Of a DNA stretch of 64,000 nucleotides, positions 20,633-29,005 are shown in pieces. How positions within the stretch are numbered: the stretch's first letter is position 1; every line of letters begins with the position of its first letter. Source of the DNA: Staphylococcus nepalensis. GTDB lineage: Bacteria; Bacillota; Bacilli; Staphylococcales; Staphylococcaceae. The stretch lies in NCBI RefSeq assembly GCF_014635045.1, contig NZ_BMCF01000009.1, positions 1-64,000 on the forward strand, read 5' to 3'. A program made the position numbers and the translations under genes. The notes below the pieces were generated by a model. That model was not told where the DNA came from and did no database searches. It saw only the letters and a program-made list of their open reading frames with translations.

Positions 20633-21727
20633 ATGACGTGGTTAATAATCAGTGGATTGGTCGTGGGTGCGCTTCTAGGATTTGTCATGCAACGTACACG
20701 ATTTTGTCTTGCTGGCGGTTTTAGAGATATGTATATTCAAAAAAGTAACAAAATGTTCTACGCATTATTAATAGCGATATCTGTACAAAGTATTGGCTTA
20801 TTAATATTGACTTCCACTGGATTAGTACAAATTCCAGAATCAACATATCCAATAATTGGAACGGTAATAGGTTCATTTATTTTTGGGATTGGTATCATAT
20901 TAGCTGGTGGTTGCGCCACTGGGACATGGTATAGAGCTGGAGAAGGATTGATTGGAAGTTGGTTAGCACTTATCGCATATGCATTTACTTCTGCTGCTAC
21001 TAAATTTGGTTTATTGTTACCTTTAATGGACGGGGTTAATAAACCAACTAATGTAAATACTAGTATGTCACAAACAACTGGTATTCCAACTTGGGTTTGG
21101 GTTTTGTTATTAACGATTATAACTATCACATTTGTTGTGAAAACATTGCGTAAACCAAAACCAAAAGTTGCAGTTCCGAAATTAAAGCAAAAATTTACAG
21201 GCGTTCGTCATTATTTATTTGAGAAAAAATATCATCCATTTGTAGCAGCTATAGCAGTTGGTCTCATTGCACTTTTAGCATGGCCTGTCAGTGAATCTAC
21301 AGGAAGAATGTATGGTTTAGGAATCACAACGCCATCTGCAAACTTAGTTCAATTTTTCGTAACTGGAGACCTTAAGCTTTTAGATTGGGGTGTTTTCCTT
21401 GTCTTAGGAATTTTTGCTGGTTCTTATATTGCAGCCAAAGGATCCAAAGAATTTAAGTGGAGATTACCAGATAAGAAAACAATTCGTAACAGCATTATTG
21501 GCGGTGTTTGCATGGGCTTTGGTGCATCAGTAGCTGGCGGTTGTTCAATAGGAAACGGATTAGTAGAAACAGCTACAATGTCGTGGAAAGGTTGGATAGC
21601 ACTTGCTTCCATGATATTAGGTGCATGGTTCATGAGCTACTTTATATTTATCAAACCAATGAAAAAAGCACAAAAAGTAGAAAAATCTGCGAAGCATACA
21701 GTTTCAACGCAAACTCAAACGACTTAA
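20633..21727 (+). CDS. YeeE/YedE-family sulfur-compound transporter
   Basis: An integral membrane protein of 364 aa with roughly nine to ten hydrophobic helices and the family's repeated cysteine motifs: TRFCLAGGF (Cys25), AGGCATGTWYRAGEG (Cys94) and AGGCSIGNG near residue 305. Members of this family (TsuA) import thiosulfate by relaying it along cysteines. The next gene, 27 bases downstream, is a TusA-like protein, the same pairing as tsuA-tsuB. Substrate thiosulfate is inferred from family and context; selenium transport has also been proposed for the family. Confidence 0.88.
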   Translation: MTWLIISGLVVGALLGFVMQRTRFCLAGGFRDMYIQKSNKMFYALLIAISVQSIGLLILTSTGLVQIPESTYPIIGTVIGSFIFGIGIILAGGCATGTWYRAGEGLIGSWLALIAYAFTSAATKFGLLLPLMDGVNKPTNVNTSMSQTTGIPTWVWVLLLTIITITFVVKTLRKPKPKVAVPKLKQKFTGVRHYLFEKKYHPFVAAIAVGLIALLAWPVSESTGRMYGLGITTPSANLVQFFVTGDLKLLDWGVFLVLGIFAGSYIAAKGSKEFKWRLPDKKTIRNSIIGGVCMGFGASVAGGCSIGNGLVETATMSWKGWIALASMILGAWFMSYFIFIKPMKKAQKVEKSAKHTVSTQTQTT

Positions 21728-21754
21728 GATTTTAACTTAAAGGAGGAATTAATT

Positions 21755-21979
21755 ATGGTACATGAATTAGGAACAGTAGGAATGGTATGTCCCTTCCCTT
21801 TAATTGAAGCACAAAAGAAAATGAGTACATTGGAAAATGGTGAGGAGTTAAAAATTGACTTTGATTGCACGCAAGCAACAGAAGCGATTCCAAACTGGGC
21901 AGCTGAAGAAGGTTATCCAGTGACTAATTACGAACAGCTAGATGATGCTTCATGGACAATTACAGTTCAAAAGGCATAA
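21755..21979 (+). CDS. TusA-like sulfur carrier protein
   Basis: A 74-aa SirA/TusA-fold protein with the active-site CPFP motif (Cys12). TusA-like proteins carry sulfur as a persulfide. Next to a YeeE transporter this one probably receives imported sulfur, as TsuB does (inference). AAAGGAGG precedes the start and the pair is clearly one transcript, ended by the hairpin at 22081. Confidence 0.88.
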   Translation: MVHELGTVGMVCPFPLIEAQKKMSTLENGEELKIDFDCTQATEAIPNWAAEEGYPVTNYEQLDDASWTITVQKA

Positions 21980-22080
21980 TGCTTTTCAATAAATAGTCGG
22001 ACTGAAATATAGATGTTCATGATTGAAATAAAAATCTGGGTTTATTCCAAGTGAATAAAGCCAATTTTTAAATAATATAT

Positions 22081-22132
22081 AAACACCTTCGTTGGATTCA
22101 TAATAAAATGAATTTATACGAAGGTGTTTTTC
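22081..22132 (+). terminator. terminator after tusA-like gene
   Basis: AAACACCTTCGT and ACGAAGGTGTTT form a perfect 12-pair stem with TTTCT after it. A weaker hairpin (GGGTTTATTC/GAATAAAGCC) lies just upstream near 22038-22063. Confidence 0.88.
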
Positions 22133-22283
22133 TACGTTAAGTGTTCAATTTTTGAAGACAATTTATGATAATTAAATATAGATAGCACAATGGTTTATTA
22201 TATTGGCAGGCGTTTATTGAAACAAATATCTTAAGCACAAGCGTTTCTTAGCCAACATAGTTCATTTTATTTTTAAATAGTAT

Positions 22284-22298
22284 TTAAAGCGGTTGCAA
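22284..22298 (-). promoter_or_regulatory. candidate cre (CcpA site) upstream of scrR
   Basis: TTGCAACCGCTTTAA on the minus strand fits the cre consensus WTGNAANCGNWNNCW with one mismatch. It lies 53 bases before the scrR start and next to a possible -10 (TATGATAAAAT). Catabolite repression by CcpA would be expected for a sucrose operon. Confidence 0.55.
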
Positions 22299-22350
22299 TA
22301 TGATAAAATAGATGATGTTTACAATAGCAAATTAATGAGAGTGAAAATTT

Positions 22351-23313
22351 ATGAAAAACATTGAAGACATTGCAAAAATTGCTGGTGTATCTAAAAGTAC
22401 AGTTTCTAGGTATCTAAATAATGGTTCAGTCAGTAATAAAACAAAACAAAAATTAGATAAAATTATCAGTGAAAATAACTACCAACCCAATCAATTTGCA
22501 CAAAGTTTAAGAGCAAGAAGGACGAATATGGTAGGTGCGATTATCCCACGTATGAACTCTTTTGCTGTTGATGAAACTATTCAGGGTGTTAAAACAATTT
22601 GTGATAATTTAAATTATAGATTATTACTTAATTACACAAATTTAGATATTGAAAAAGAAATAGACGCGTTAGAAACCTTTAATAGAAGCAAAGTAGATGG
22701 CATCATTTTTATGGCTACAGAAATCACTGACCGACATTTAGAAGTGATTAATAAAATAGATGTACCAGTCATCATCGTTGGGCAAGCACATACTGATTTG
22801 AATTGTGTTATTCATGACGATTATCGAGCTGGTTATTTAGTAGGAAAATATATTGGAGAAAAGGGTTTTACGTGTGTTCAGTTTTTTGGCGTTACAGAAA
22901 GCGATGAGGCAGTTGGCATACAGAGGAAAGAAGGGCTTATAGATGGTTTGAAAGTAAATGGTGTAATGCCTCAAATGACATTAACCTCATTCAATTTTAA
23001 AGAAGCAATGCCAGATGTAAAGAAAACACTTAATGCATCGCCAGACTTAGAAGTAGTTATAGGCGCGACAGATTCTATTGCATTAGCAGTGCATAAAGTG
23101 ATTTCAGAACAATCAAATCAAATGTTTAATCCAATGGTTGTTGGATTTGGTGGCGATCCAGTTACTGAAATTGTCTCCCCATCAATCCAAACTGTGCTAT
23201 ATCACTTTGAAGAAGCTGGTGAAGTAGCTATGAACCAGTTAGAGAAACTGATTCAACACGTTCCAGCAGAGTCTAAAATATTAATTGATGTCAGTCTGTC
23301 ATTTAAAATATAA
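22351..23313 (+). CDS. scrR: sucrose operon repressor, LacI family
   Basis: LacI/GalR-type regulator of 320 aa. The DNA-binding helix-turn-helix is at the extreme N terminus (IEDIAKIAGVSKSTVSRYLN), the hinge follows (NQFAQSLRARRTNMVGAIIP), and the rest is a periplasmic-binding-protein-like ligand domain. It sits directly in front of sucrase and fructokinase, as in S. xylosus scrR-scrB, so it very probably represses them and responds to a sugar product. A candidate operator lies at 23344-23357. Confidence 0.88.
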   Translation: MKNIEDIAKIAGVSKSTVSRYLNNGSVSNKTKQKLDKIISENNYQPNQFAQSLRARRTNMVGAIIPRMNSFAVDETIQGVKTICDNLNYRLLLNYTNLDIEKEIDALETFNRSKVDGIIFMATEITDRHLEVINKIDVPVIIVGQAHTDLNCVIHDDYRAGYLVGKYIGEKGFTCVQFFGVTESDEAVGIQRKEGLIDGLKVNGVMPQMTLTSFNFKEAMPDVKKTLNASPDLEVVIGATDSIALAVHKVISEQSNQMFNPMVVGFGGDPVTEIVSPSIQTVLYHFEEAGEVAMNQLEKLIQHVPAESKILIDVSLSFKI

Positions 23314-23357
23314 ACAATCGATGGTATGATAAATTATATTAAGTGGAACCGGTACCA
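23302..23357 (+). promoter_or_regulatory. scrB promoter and candidate ScrR operator
   Basis: TTTAAA (23302-23307) and TATGAT (23325-23330) are 17 bases apart. TGGAACCGGTACCA (23344-23357) is a near-perfect palindrome centred on CG, the usual form of a LacI-family operator, and covers the expected start of transcription. It lies directly downstream of scrR. Confidence 0.6.
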
Positions 23358-23391
23358 AAATCCGAAAGAATTTGCAATAGGAGGAAAAACA

Positions 23392-24873
23392 GTGCGTGAA
23401 TGGACAAGAGATGAACGTTATCAACGTTATGAAGATATGGATCAAGATACAATAAATGAATTAACAGAACGTGTTAATCAATCCAAATATAGACAATTAT
23501 TTCATATACAACCGAAAACAGGACTATTAAACGATCCTAATGGACTTATTTATTTTAACGGAGACTATTATATTTCTCATCAATGGTTCCCTTTAGGACC
23601 TGTTCATGGTTTGAAATATTGGTATACATATACAAGTAAAGATTTAATCAATTTTGCCGATAAAGGTATTTCATTAAAACCAGATACAAAAGATGATAGT
23701 CACGGAGTGTATAGTGGCAGTGCGTTTGTTTATCAAGATAACTTATATTATATGTATACTGGCAATCACAGAGATGAAGACTGGAATCGAAAATCAACAC
23801 AACATATAGCTAAAGTGCATAAAAACGGTGAAGTACATAAATTTCCTAAAGCTGTGATATCGGGACCTCCGTCAGGTTATACACAGCATTTTAGAGACCC
23901 AAAAGTGTATGTTAAAGATGGGATTTATTATGCCTTTATTGCTGCTCAAAATGAGGAAGGGTTCGGCCGAATACTCCAATATCAATCCAAAGATATTGTT
24001 AATTGGACGTTTCAAGGTGAAATTCAAACAAAACTAGATGCCTTTGGATATATGTGGGAATGTCCAGACTATTTTAATTTAGATGGCTTTGATTTATTAT
24101 TATTCTGTCCACAAGGTGTTGAACCAGAAGGAGAGAAATTTAGAAATATATATCAATCTGGTTATATCATGGGCCAATACGATATCGAAAATTTAGATAT
24201 GAATCATGGAGATTTTCATGAATTAGATTATGGTTTTGACTTTTATGCACCACAAACTTTTACAGATGCTTCTGGAAACAGAATACTAATAGGGTGGATG
24301 GGTTTGCCAGAAATAAATTATCCTTCTGACTCTGATGATTGGGCACATTGTTTAACAATCCCACGTATTTTGTCCATTGAGCAAGGCAATTTAAAGCAAC
24401 GTCCAATTAAGGCCCTTCAACAATTGAGATCTAATAAGGAAACAGCGCTAGGTTATGCAAATAAATTTACACGTTTTTTGTATCCATATGAAGGTAAACA
24501 ATTTGAGTTAATCATTGATATTTTAGAAAATGAAGCTACTGAGATCTATTTTGAAATCAGAGCATCTAAATTACAATCGACACTCATCACTTATAATACG
24601 AAAACAAGAAAAATCACATTGGATCGCAGTGAAAGTGGTACATTGCCAGAACCAGTTGATGGAAAAACACGAAGTACCTATTTAGATAAGCCTTTATCTC
24701 AATTGCAATTATTTGTTGATACTTCAAGTATTGAACTATTCTGTAATGATGGTGAGCGTGTGATGACTTCAAGAATTTTTACGGATGATGAAGCCATAGG
24801 TATAAAAGCTTCTACGGAATCTGGACAAGTATTTCTTAATTTTACAAAATATGATTTAAAGGATGATAAATAA
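23392..24873 (+). CDS. scrB: sucrose-6-phosphate hydrolase (sucrase)
   Basis: GH32 beta-fructosidase that splits sucrose-6-phosphate into glucose-6-phosphate and fructose in the cytoplasm. The nucleophile motif NDPNGL holds Asp48, and the RDP motif (FRDPKV) and the acid/base WECPDYF motif follow. A GH32 C-terminal beta-sandwich ends the 493 aa. The GTG at 23392 is chosen because AGGAGG lies 7 bases upstream; a longer frame from 23326 would put the -10 box inside the gene. It abuts scrK. No scrA permease is in the window. Confidence 0.92.
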   Translation: MREWTRDERYQRYEDMDQDTINELTERVNQSKYRQLFHIQPKTGLLNDPNGLIYFNGDYYISHQWFPLGPVHGLKYWYTYTSKDLINFADKGISLKPDTKDDSHGVYSGSAFVYQDNLYYMYTGNHRDEDWNRKSTQHIAKVHKNGEVHKFPKAVISGPPSGYTQHFRDPKVYVKDGIYYAFIAAQNEEGFGRILQYQSKDIVNWTFQGEIQTKLDAFGYMWECPDYFNLDGFDLLLFCPQGVEPEGEKFRNIYQSGYIMGQYDIENLDMNHGDFHELDYGFDFYAPQTFTDASGNRILIGWMGLPEINYPSDSDDWAHCLTIPRILSIEQGNLKQRPIKALQQLRSNKETALGYANKFTRFLYPYEGKQFELIIDILENEATEIYFEIRASKLQSTLITYNTKTRKITLDRSESGTLPEPVDGKTRSTYLDKPLSQLQLFVDTSSIELFCNDGERVMTSRIFTDDEAIGIKASTESGQVFLNFTKYDLKDDK

Positions 24874-25839
24874 ATGAAACGTTTACTTGCAATAGGAGAA
24901 GCACTAATAGATTTTATCCCTGACCAGAAGGACTCAAAATTAAAAGACGTTGAAGGGTTTACAAGGCAGGTAGGGGGCGCTCCTTGCAATGTTGCTTGTA
25001 CGACGACAAAATTGGGCGGACAAGCTGAAATGATAACGCAATTAGGCACCGATGCATTCGGAGATTTAATTGTTGAGACAATAGAAGAGATTGGTGTCAA
25101 AACTGATTATATTCAGCGTACAAATGAAGCAAACACTGCATTAGCATTTGTAAGTTTAACTAAGGACGGTGAACGAGATTTTTCATTTTATCGCAAACCA
25201 TCTGCAGATATGTTGTATGATGCTAACAATATAGCACATATCACAGTATCGGAAAATGATATGCTACATTTTTGTTCAGTAGATTTGGTAGACAGCCCAA
25301 TGAAACAAGCGCATAAAGCATTAATAGATAAGGTTAAATCAGTAAATGGTACTATTATTTTTGATCCTAATGTACGTTTACCATTATGGGACAGTGAAGC
25401 GGCTTGTAGAGCAGCCATTCATGAGTTTCTACCATTAACACATATTGTGAAAATTTCTGACGAAGAATTAACATTTGTAACAGGATTTGAAGATGAACAA
25501 AAAGCGATCGCATGGCTGTTCCAAGGCACTGTTGAAGCGGTCATTTATACTAAAGGTAGAGATGGTGCTGAAATTCATTTAAAAGATGGCACAGTCATTA
25601 GTCACTTAGGATATAAAGTACAAGCAGTAGATACAACAGGTGCTGGCGATGCATTTATAGGTGCATTAATTAATAGATTATCAGTATCTCAAATCAATAA
25701 CCCTATAGAAGCTTTGAAAACTGAAGGCGAAACAATGCTGCAATTTAGTAATATAGTAGCTGCAAAAGTTACGACCAAATACGGTGCAATCGGTAGTATC
25801 CCCACTTTGGATGAGGTAGAACAAGCATTAAAAGGTTAA
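24874..25839 (+). CDS. scrK: fructokinase, PfkB family
   Basis: A ribokinase-fold carbohydrate kinase of 321 aa. GGAPCNVACTTTKLGG near residue 33 is the substrate-lid signature, and DTTGAGDAFIGAL near residue 252 carries the catalytic aspartate and anion hole. It starts directly after the sucrase stop (TAA-ATG) and phosphorylates the fructose released by ScrB. The assignment as fructokinase rests on this context; the fold alone would also suit other sugar kinases. Confidence 0.9.
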   Translation: MKRLLAIGEALIDFIPDQKDSKLKDVEGFTRQVGGAPCNVACTTTKLGGQAEMITQLGTDAFGDLIVETIEEIGVKTDYIQRTNEANTALAFVSLTKDGERDFSFYRKPSADMLYDANNIAHITVSENDMLHFCSVDLVDSPMKQAHKALIDKVKSVNGTIIFDPNVRLPLWDSEAACRAAIHEFLPLTHIVKISDEELTFVTGFEDEQKAIAWLFQGTVEAVIYTKGRDGAEIHLKDGTVISHLGYKVQAVDTTGAGDAFIGALINRLSVSQINNPIEALKTEGETMLQFSNIVAAKVTTKYGAIGSIPTLDEVEQALKG

Positions 25840-25989
25840 AAACAAAGGCTTAGAACGAAATGAGTATATATTTAATTCAATAAGCTATTACCAATATAGT
25901 AAACATTAAGGTTAAAACAATTCATTTTGATATGCTCTCTTTAAAGAAAGCATACCATTTTGTGTCTCAATCTCTACAACTATAAAAAA

Positions 25990-26029
25990 TAGCTATGAAA
26001 AATCAATCGTCATTGATTTTTCATAGCTA
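25990..26029 (-). terminator. agr operon terminator
   Basis: An 18-pair perfect stem (TAGCTATGAAAAATCAAT and its complement) with a four-base loop, followed on the minus strand by TTTTTTATA. It ends the agrBDCA (RNAII) transcript 14 bases after the agrA stop and probably also stops scrK read-through. Confidence 0.9.
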
Positions 26030-26042
26030 AGTTTAGTATGTA

Positions 26043-26759
26043 TTAAATTTTTTTTACATTACGTACGGAAGCGTAACAGTGTTCGTTATTTTTAAAGTAA
26101 ACAATACGTGATTTAGAATCAATAGATTCAATATTGTGCCTGTTAATAACGAAACTATTATGGCATCTGAAAAAGCGTTCATCTAAATTGTCGATTGCTT
26201 TCAAGTTACCATAGAATTCAATTTGTCTATTATCTAAATGGGCAATTAAACGATGAGAATTAGAGGAAGACTCAAAGAACATTACATCATCGTATTGTAC
26301 ATAAACAGAATTGCTTCCCCGTTTTAATTCAATTGTTTCTACAGTACTTTCTTTAGAAAGTAATTTCAATCGTGTTTCAGAAGTTTCAAGACAATCAATA
26401 ACTCTTGATTTCAATTCATCAGGATCATCCTTGAAAATAAAATCCATAGCCGCAACTTTATAAACAAATGTCAGATAGGTCAGTTCACTATGACTAGTGA
26501 CGAAAATGATATTACTGACTGGATCATATTTTCGGATTTCGCTCGCTAATTTAATACCATTAATATCAGCTTCTAATTGTATGTCTAGAAAGTAACAACC
26601 GATATCTTTAAGTTCCTTTGCATGTTCCAATACCTCATAAGGATCAGAGGTTGCTACTTCAATTTCCATCGGTTTTTCTTCTATCATGATGTAATTATTG
26701 ATAATAGAAACCAAATTTTCACGTTGTCTCTCATCATCTTCACAAATGAATATTTTCAT
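26043..26759 (-). CDS. agrA: quorum-sensing response regulator AgrA
   Basis: Response regulator of the agr system (238 aa). The CheY-like receiver has the acidic pocket CEDDE and phospho-acceptor Asp59 (YFLDIQLEAD). The C-terminal LytTR DNA-binding domain reads GSNSVYVQYDDVMFFESS through HNSFVINRHNIESID. It should bind the P2/P3 region at 28882-28959 and, in staphylococci, psm promoters. It is the last gene of agrBDCA, 12 bases after agrC. Confidence 0.97.
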   Translation of the reverse strand: MKIFICEDDERQRENLVSIINNYIMIEEKPMEIEVATSDPYEVLEHAKELKDIGCYFLDIQLEADINGIKLASEIRKYDPVSNIIFVTSHSELTYLTFVYKVAAMDFIFKDDPDELKSRVIDCLETSETRLKLLSKESTVETIELKRGSNSVYVQYDDVMFFESSSNSHRLIAHLDNRQIEFYGNLKAIDNLDERFFRCHNSFVINRHNIESIDSKSRIVYFKNNEHCYASVRNVKKI

Positions 26760-26771
26760 ATATACACATCC

Positions 26772-28067
26772 TTATGAATCTGAATTTAATATTTCTACTT
26801 TTTGAATAAAATAGTTATTATCAATGGTCGTATCTAATAAAACATTGGAAGTTGCATCGGTTATTTCTTTTAGGTTAGATAAACCTAATCCTCGGTTTTT
26901 ACCTTTTGTAGAATAATTTTCTTGGAATAATGTATGTACCCTAGGCATATCTGGTTTACATTTATTCATAACAATAAATGTCACAGATGCGTCTTCATTT
27001 TTAATAAAAGCAATACGAATTAAAGGATCTTCTTCAATTTTTTCTGATGCCTCAATCGCATTATCTAGTAATATACCAATCACTCTACTTAAGTTGATAA
27101 TCGGCATATCAATTTTTTCAATTGGCTCAGGCACCTCAATGCTTAGTCTAATGTTTTTTTCTTGTGCTTGTAAAATTTTAGTAGTTAATAAACCTTTAAT
27201 TTCACGAACTTTTAAATTTTCAATACCATTAATTTTGAGTGACTTCATTTGCATATTATCTTGCATCGGCATAATTTCTTCATTGAAATATTTACGTAGG
27301 CCTTCCATATCATCTTCTCTTATAAAATCAGATAAAGTTGAAAGTATATTAACATAATCATGTCGAAATTTACGCATTTCATTATTAATTTCTTCGATTT
27401 GCAACGTATATTTATAATAATTTTCAATTTCTTGCATATTACGCTTATACTGGATTTGGCGAATAATACTAAAAGAAATGGTAACAATTAAAATCGCAGT
27501 AGTAACAATTACGACTGCATACATAATTGAAATAAATTTAGCATCACCAAAAGTTACATCTTGTTGTGGTAAATAAAAATACATTAACCCTAAAATCGTT
27601 AATAAAAATAAACTAACTAACGTTAAATATATTTTGTTTAACGATAAATCTGAAAAAGATAAGCGTTTAATAAAAAATTTAGCAATGTACGTATAAATGA
27701 TTGAAGCAATTGTAAATATGATTACAAAAAATATAGTGAAAGCATTATCAATTGACACCAAATCTACAAGCAAAGTACTTAACCATAAACTTGTAAAATT
27801 AGCCATATATAAAATGAAAAAGCAAATTAAGACAGAAACTATACCCATAAATTTCTTTTTAAAATACATAAATACTAAACTACAAACAAAAAGAAATACT
27901 ACTGCTTGTGTATTCACAAATACGAATAAAACAGTAGAAGGGATTATTATCCCAATAATTGAAATATAATCCCTTTTAGTATAATTTATGCCATTAAAAA
28001 GTTTCAAATTGTAAAATAAAATAATTACTTGCAATAATGATAAAAATACTGAAATTAACGCTGACAT
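26772..28067 (-). CDS. agrC: quorum-sensing histidine kinase AgrC
   Basis: Membrane receptor for the autoinducing peptide. The N-terminal half is a six-helix hydrophobic sensor. The C-terminal half is an HPK10-type kinase with the phospho-accepting histidine in EMRKFRHDYVNILSTL, an N box (VIGILLDNAIEASEKI) and a glycine-rich ATP lid (KGKNRGLGLSNLKEI). The ATG at 28067 fits the AAAGTG ribosome site; a GTG three codons upstream is too close to it. That gives 431 aa. The sensor half is expected to match the local AIP type. Confidence 0.95.
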   Translation of the reverse strand: MSALISVFLSLLQVIILFYNLKLFNGINYTKRDYISIIGIIIPSTVLFVFVNTQAVVFLFVCSLVFMYFKKKFMGIVSVLICFFILYMANFTSLWLSTLLVDLVSIDNAFTIFFVIIFTIASIIYTYIAKFFIKRLSFSDLSLNKIYLTLVSLFLLTILGLMYFYLPQQDVTFGDAKFISIMYAVVIVTTAILIVTISFSIIRQIQYKRNMQEIENYYKYTLQIEEINNEMRKFRHDYVNILSTLSDFIREDDMEGLRKYFNEEIMPMQDNMQMKSLKINGIENLKVREIKGLLTTKILQAQEKNIRLSIEVPEPIEKIDMPIINLSRVIGILLDNAIEASEKIEEDPLIRIAFIKNEDASVTFIVMNKCKPDMPRVHTLFQENYSTKGKNRGLGLSNLKEITDATSNVLLDTTIDNNYFIQKVEILNSDS

Positions 28068-28092
28068 ATTATACACACTTTCTAACCAACTA

Positions 28093-28230
28093 TTATTCGT
28101 ATAGGTTTGTTAATTCTTTAGGTACTTCAGGTTCATCTACGTAGCCACCACAAGGGTTGACAGTTGAAATAGCACCTATAAAAGCAAAAAACTTCGCGAA
28201 AATTGTTAAAATTGATCCAAAAATATTCAT
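28093..28230 (-). CDS. agrD: autoinducing peptide precursor AgrD
   Basis: A 45-codon gene overlooked by long-ORF cut-offs. It starts MNIFGSILTIFAKFFAFIGA (amphipathic N-terminal leader), continues ISTVNPCGGYV, and ends with an acidic tail beginning DEPEVPKEL, the AgrB recognition segment. Cys27 and the next four residues (CGGYV) should form the five-residue thiolactone ring, with cleavage after Val31. The N-terminal cut is not predictable, so the AIP is some form of ...VNPCGGYV. It sits between agrB and agrC; its ATG is two bases from the agrB stop. Confidence 0.95.
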   Translation of the reverse strand: MNIFGSILTIFAKFFAFIGAISTVNPCGGYVDEPEVPKELTNLYE

Positions 28231-28232
28231 AA

Positions 28233-28802
28233 TTAATCATCCTCCTTAGGAAAAAATATTGGGAGTTGCAAGATAGATATAATAATAATTCCAAGTAACA
28301 TTAGTTGTTGATAAGGCTCATTTAAAAAGATTGAAATTACCAACAACAGTAACGTTACACTTGTTGCCTTCATCTTCTTACCTTTTCTTAGCCGTTCTGG
28401 AATAGGTTGCTTTTTAGTAATAGATGGTGCGTATATTATAATTATAACTAAACCTATAACAGCTAAGGGGTACATTACCAAAGATGATATTTGTATATAC
28501 CCGATTAACCAAGGTAGTAAAATAAAATAAATCAGACTTTCTAAATAACAAGTTAAAGAATTTCTAGCATGCGCGCCGTGCGCAAAATGCCTAATTATAA
28601 AAAATGATAAGTGGACAGTTAGTGTGTATAAAAATAGATGACAAAGGATAGAAACGCCATAAATTACAACCGTTTTAAAAAAATTGTTTACAAAAACTTG
28701 CATGCCTAAACGCATTTTTAAATATTCTATATGATCTAAGTTGTTGCGTTTTTGTAAGCTTCGTGCTAAGTTTTCGATTTTGTTGTCAATTACCTTTAAC
28801 AT
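28233..28802 (-). CDS. agrB: AgrB peptidase/AIP processing protein
   Basis: Integral membrane cysteine peptidase that cuts the AgrD C-terminal tail and forms the thiolactone. The catalytic pair is visible as His78 and Cys85 (HFAHGAHARNSLTCY). N-terminal LQKRNNLDHI and the C-terminal YAPSITKKQPIP loop match the family. The ATG at 28802 follows GAGGAGAG by 7 bases and gives 189 aa, the usual length; an ATG ten codons upstream has no ribosome site. Confidence 0.96.
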   Translation of the reverse strand: MLKVIDNKIENLARSLQKRNNLDHIEYLKMRLGMQVFVNNFFKTVVIYGVSILCHLFLYTLTVHLSFFIIRHFAHGAHARNSLTCYLESLIYFILLPWLIGYIQISSLVMYPLAVIGLVIIIIYAPSITKKQPIPERLRKGKKMKATSVTLLLLVISIFLNEPYQQLMLLGIIIISILQLPIFFPKEDD

Positions 28803-28881
28803 GGCTTTTCTCTCCTCACTCGTATTATACAATTTTAATTATATTTTAGGCGTCTCATTGCTTAAGTGTATATTTTGAATT

Positions 28882-29002
28882 CCTAACTGTTTGAAATTCT
28901 TATCTTCTTTATTTTAACATACAATTCTTAACGAATAAGTATGAAATATTACGAGTTAGGGAATATCTCACGCAATTAAACAGATATATGGTTAAATATA
29001 AT
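28882..29002. promoter_or_regulatory. agr P2/P3 divergent promoter region with AgrA-like sites
   Basis: For P2 (minus strand) ACAGTTAGG at 28882-28890 matches the AgrA repeat. For P3 (plus strand) ACGAATAAG (28931-28939) and ACGAGTTAG (28951-28959) form a direct-repeat pair about 20 bases apart. The P3 -10 is TATAAT at 28997-29002, and the -35 region (AATTAA) is poor, as expected for an activator-dependent promoter. Confidence 0.7.
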
Positions 29003-29005
29003 TGT

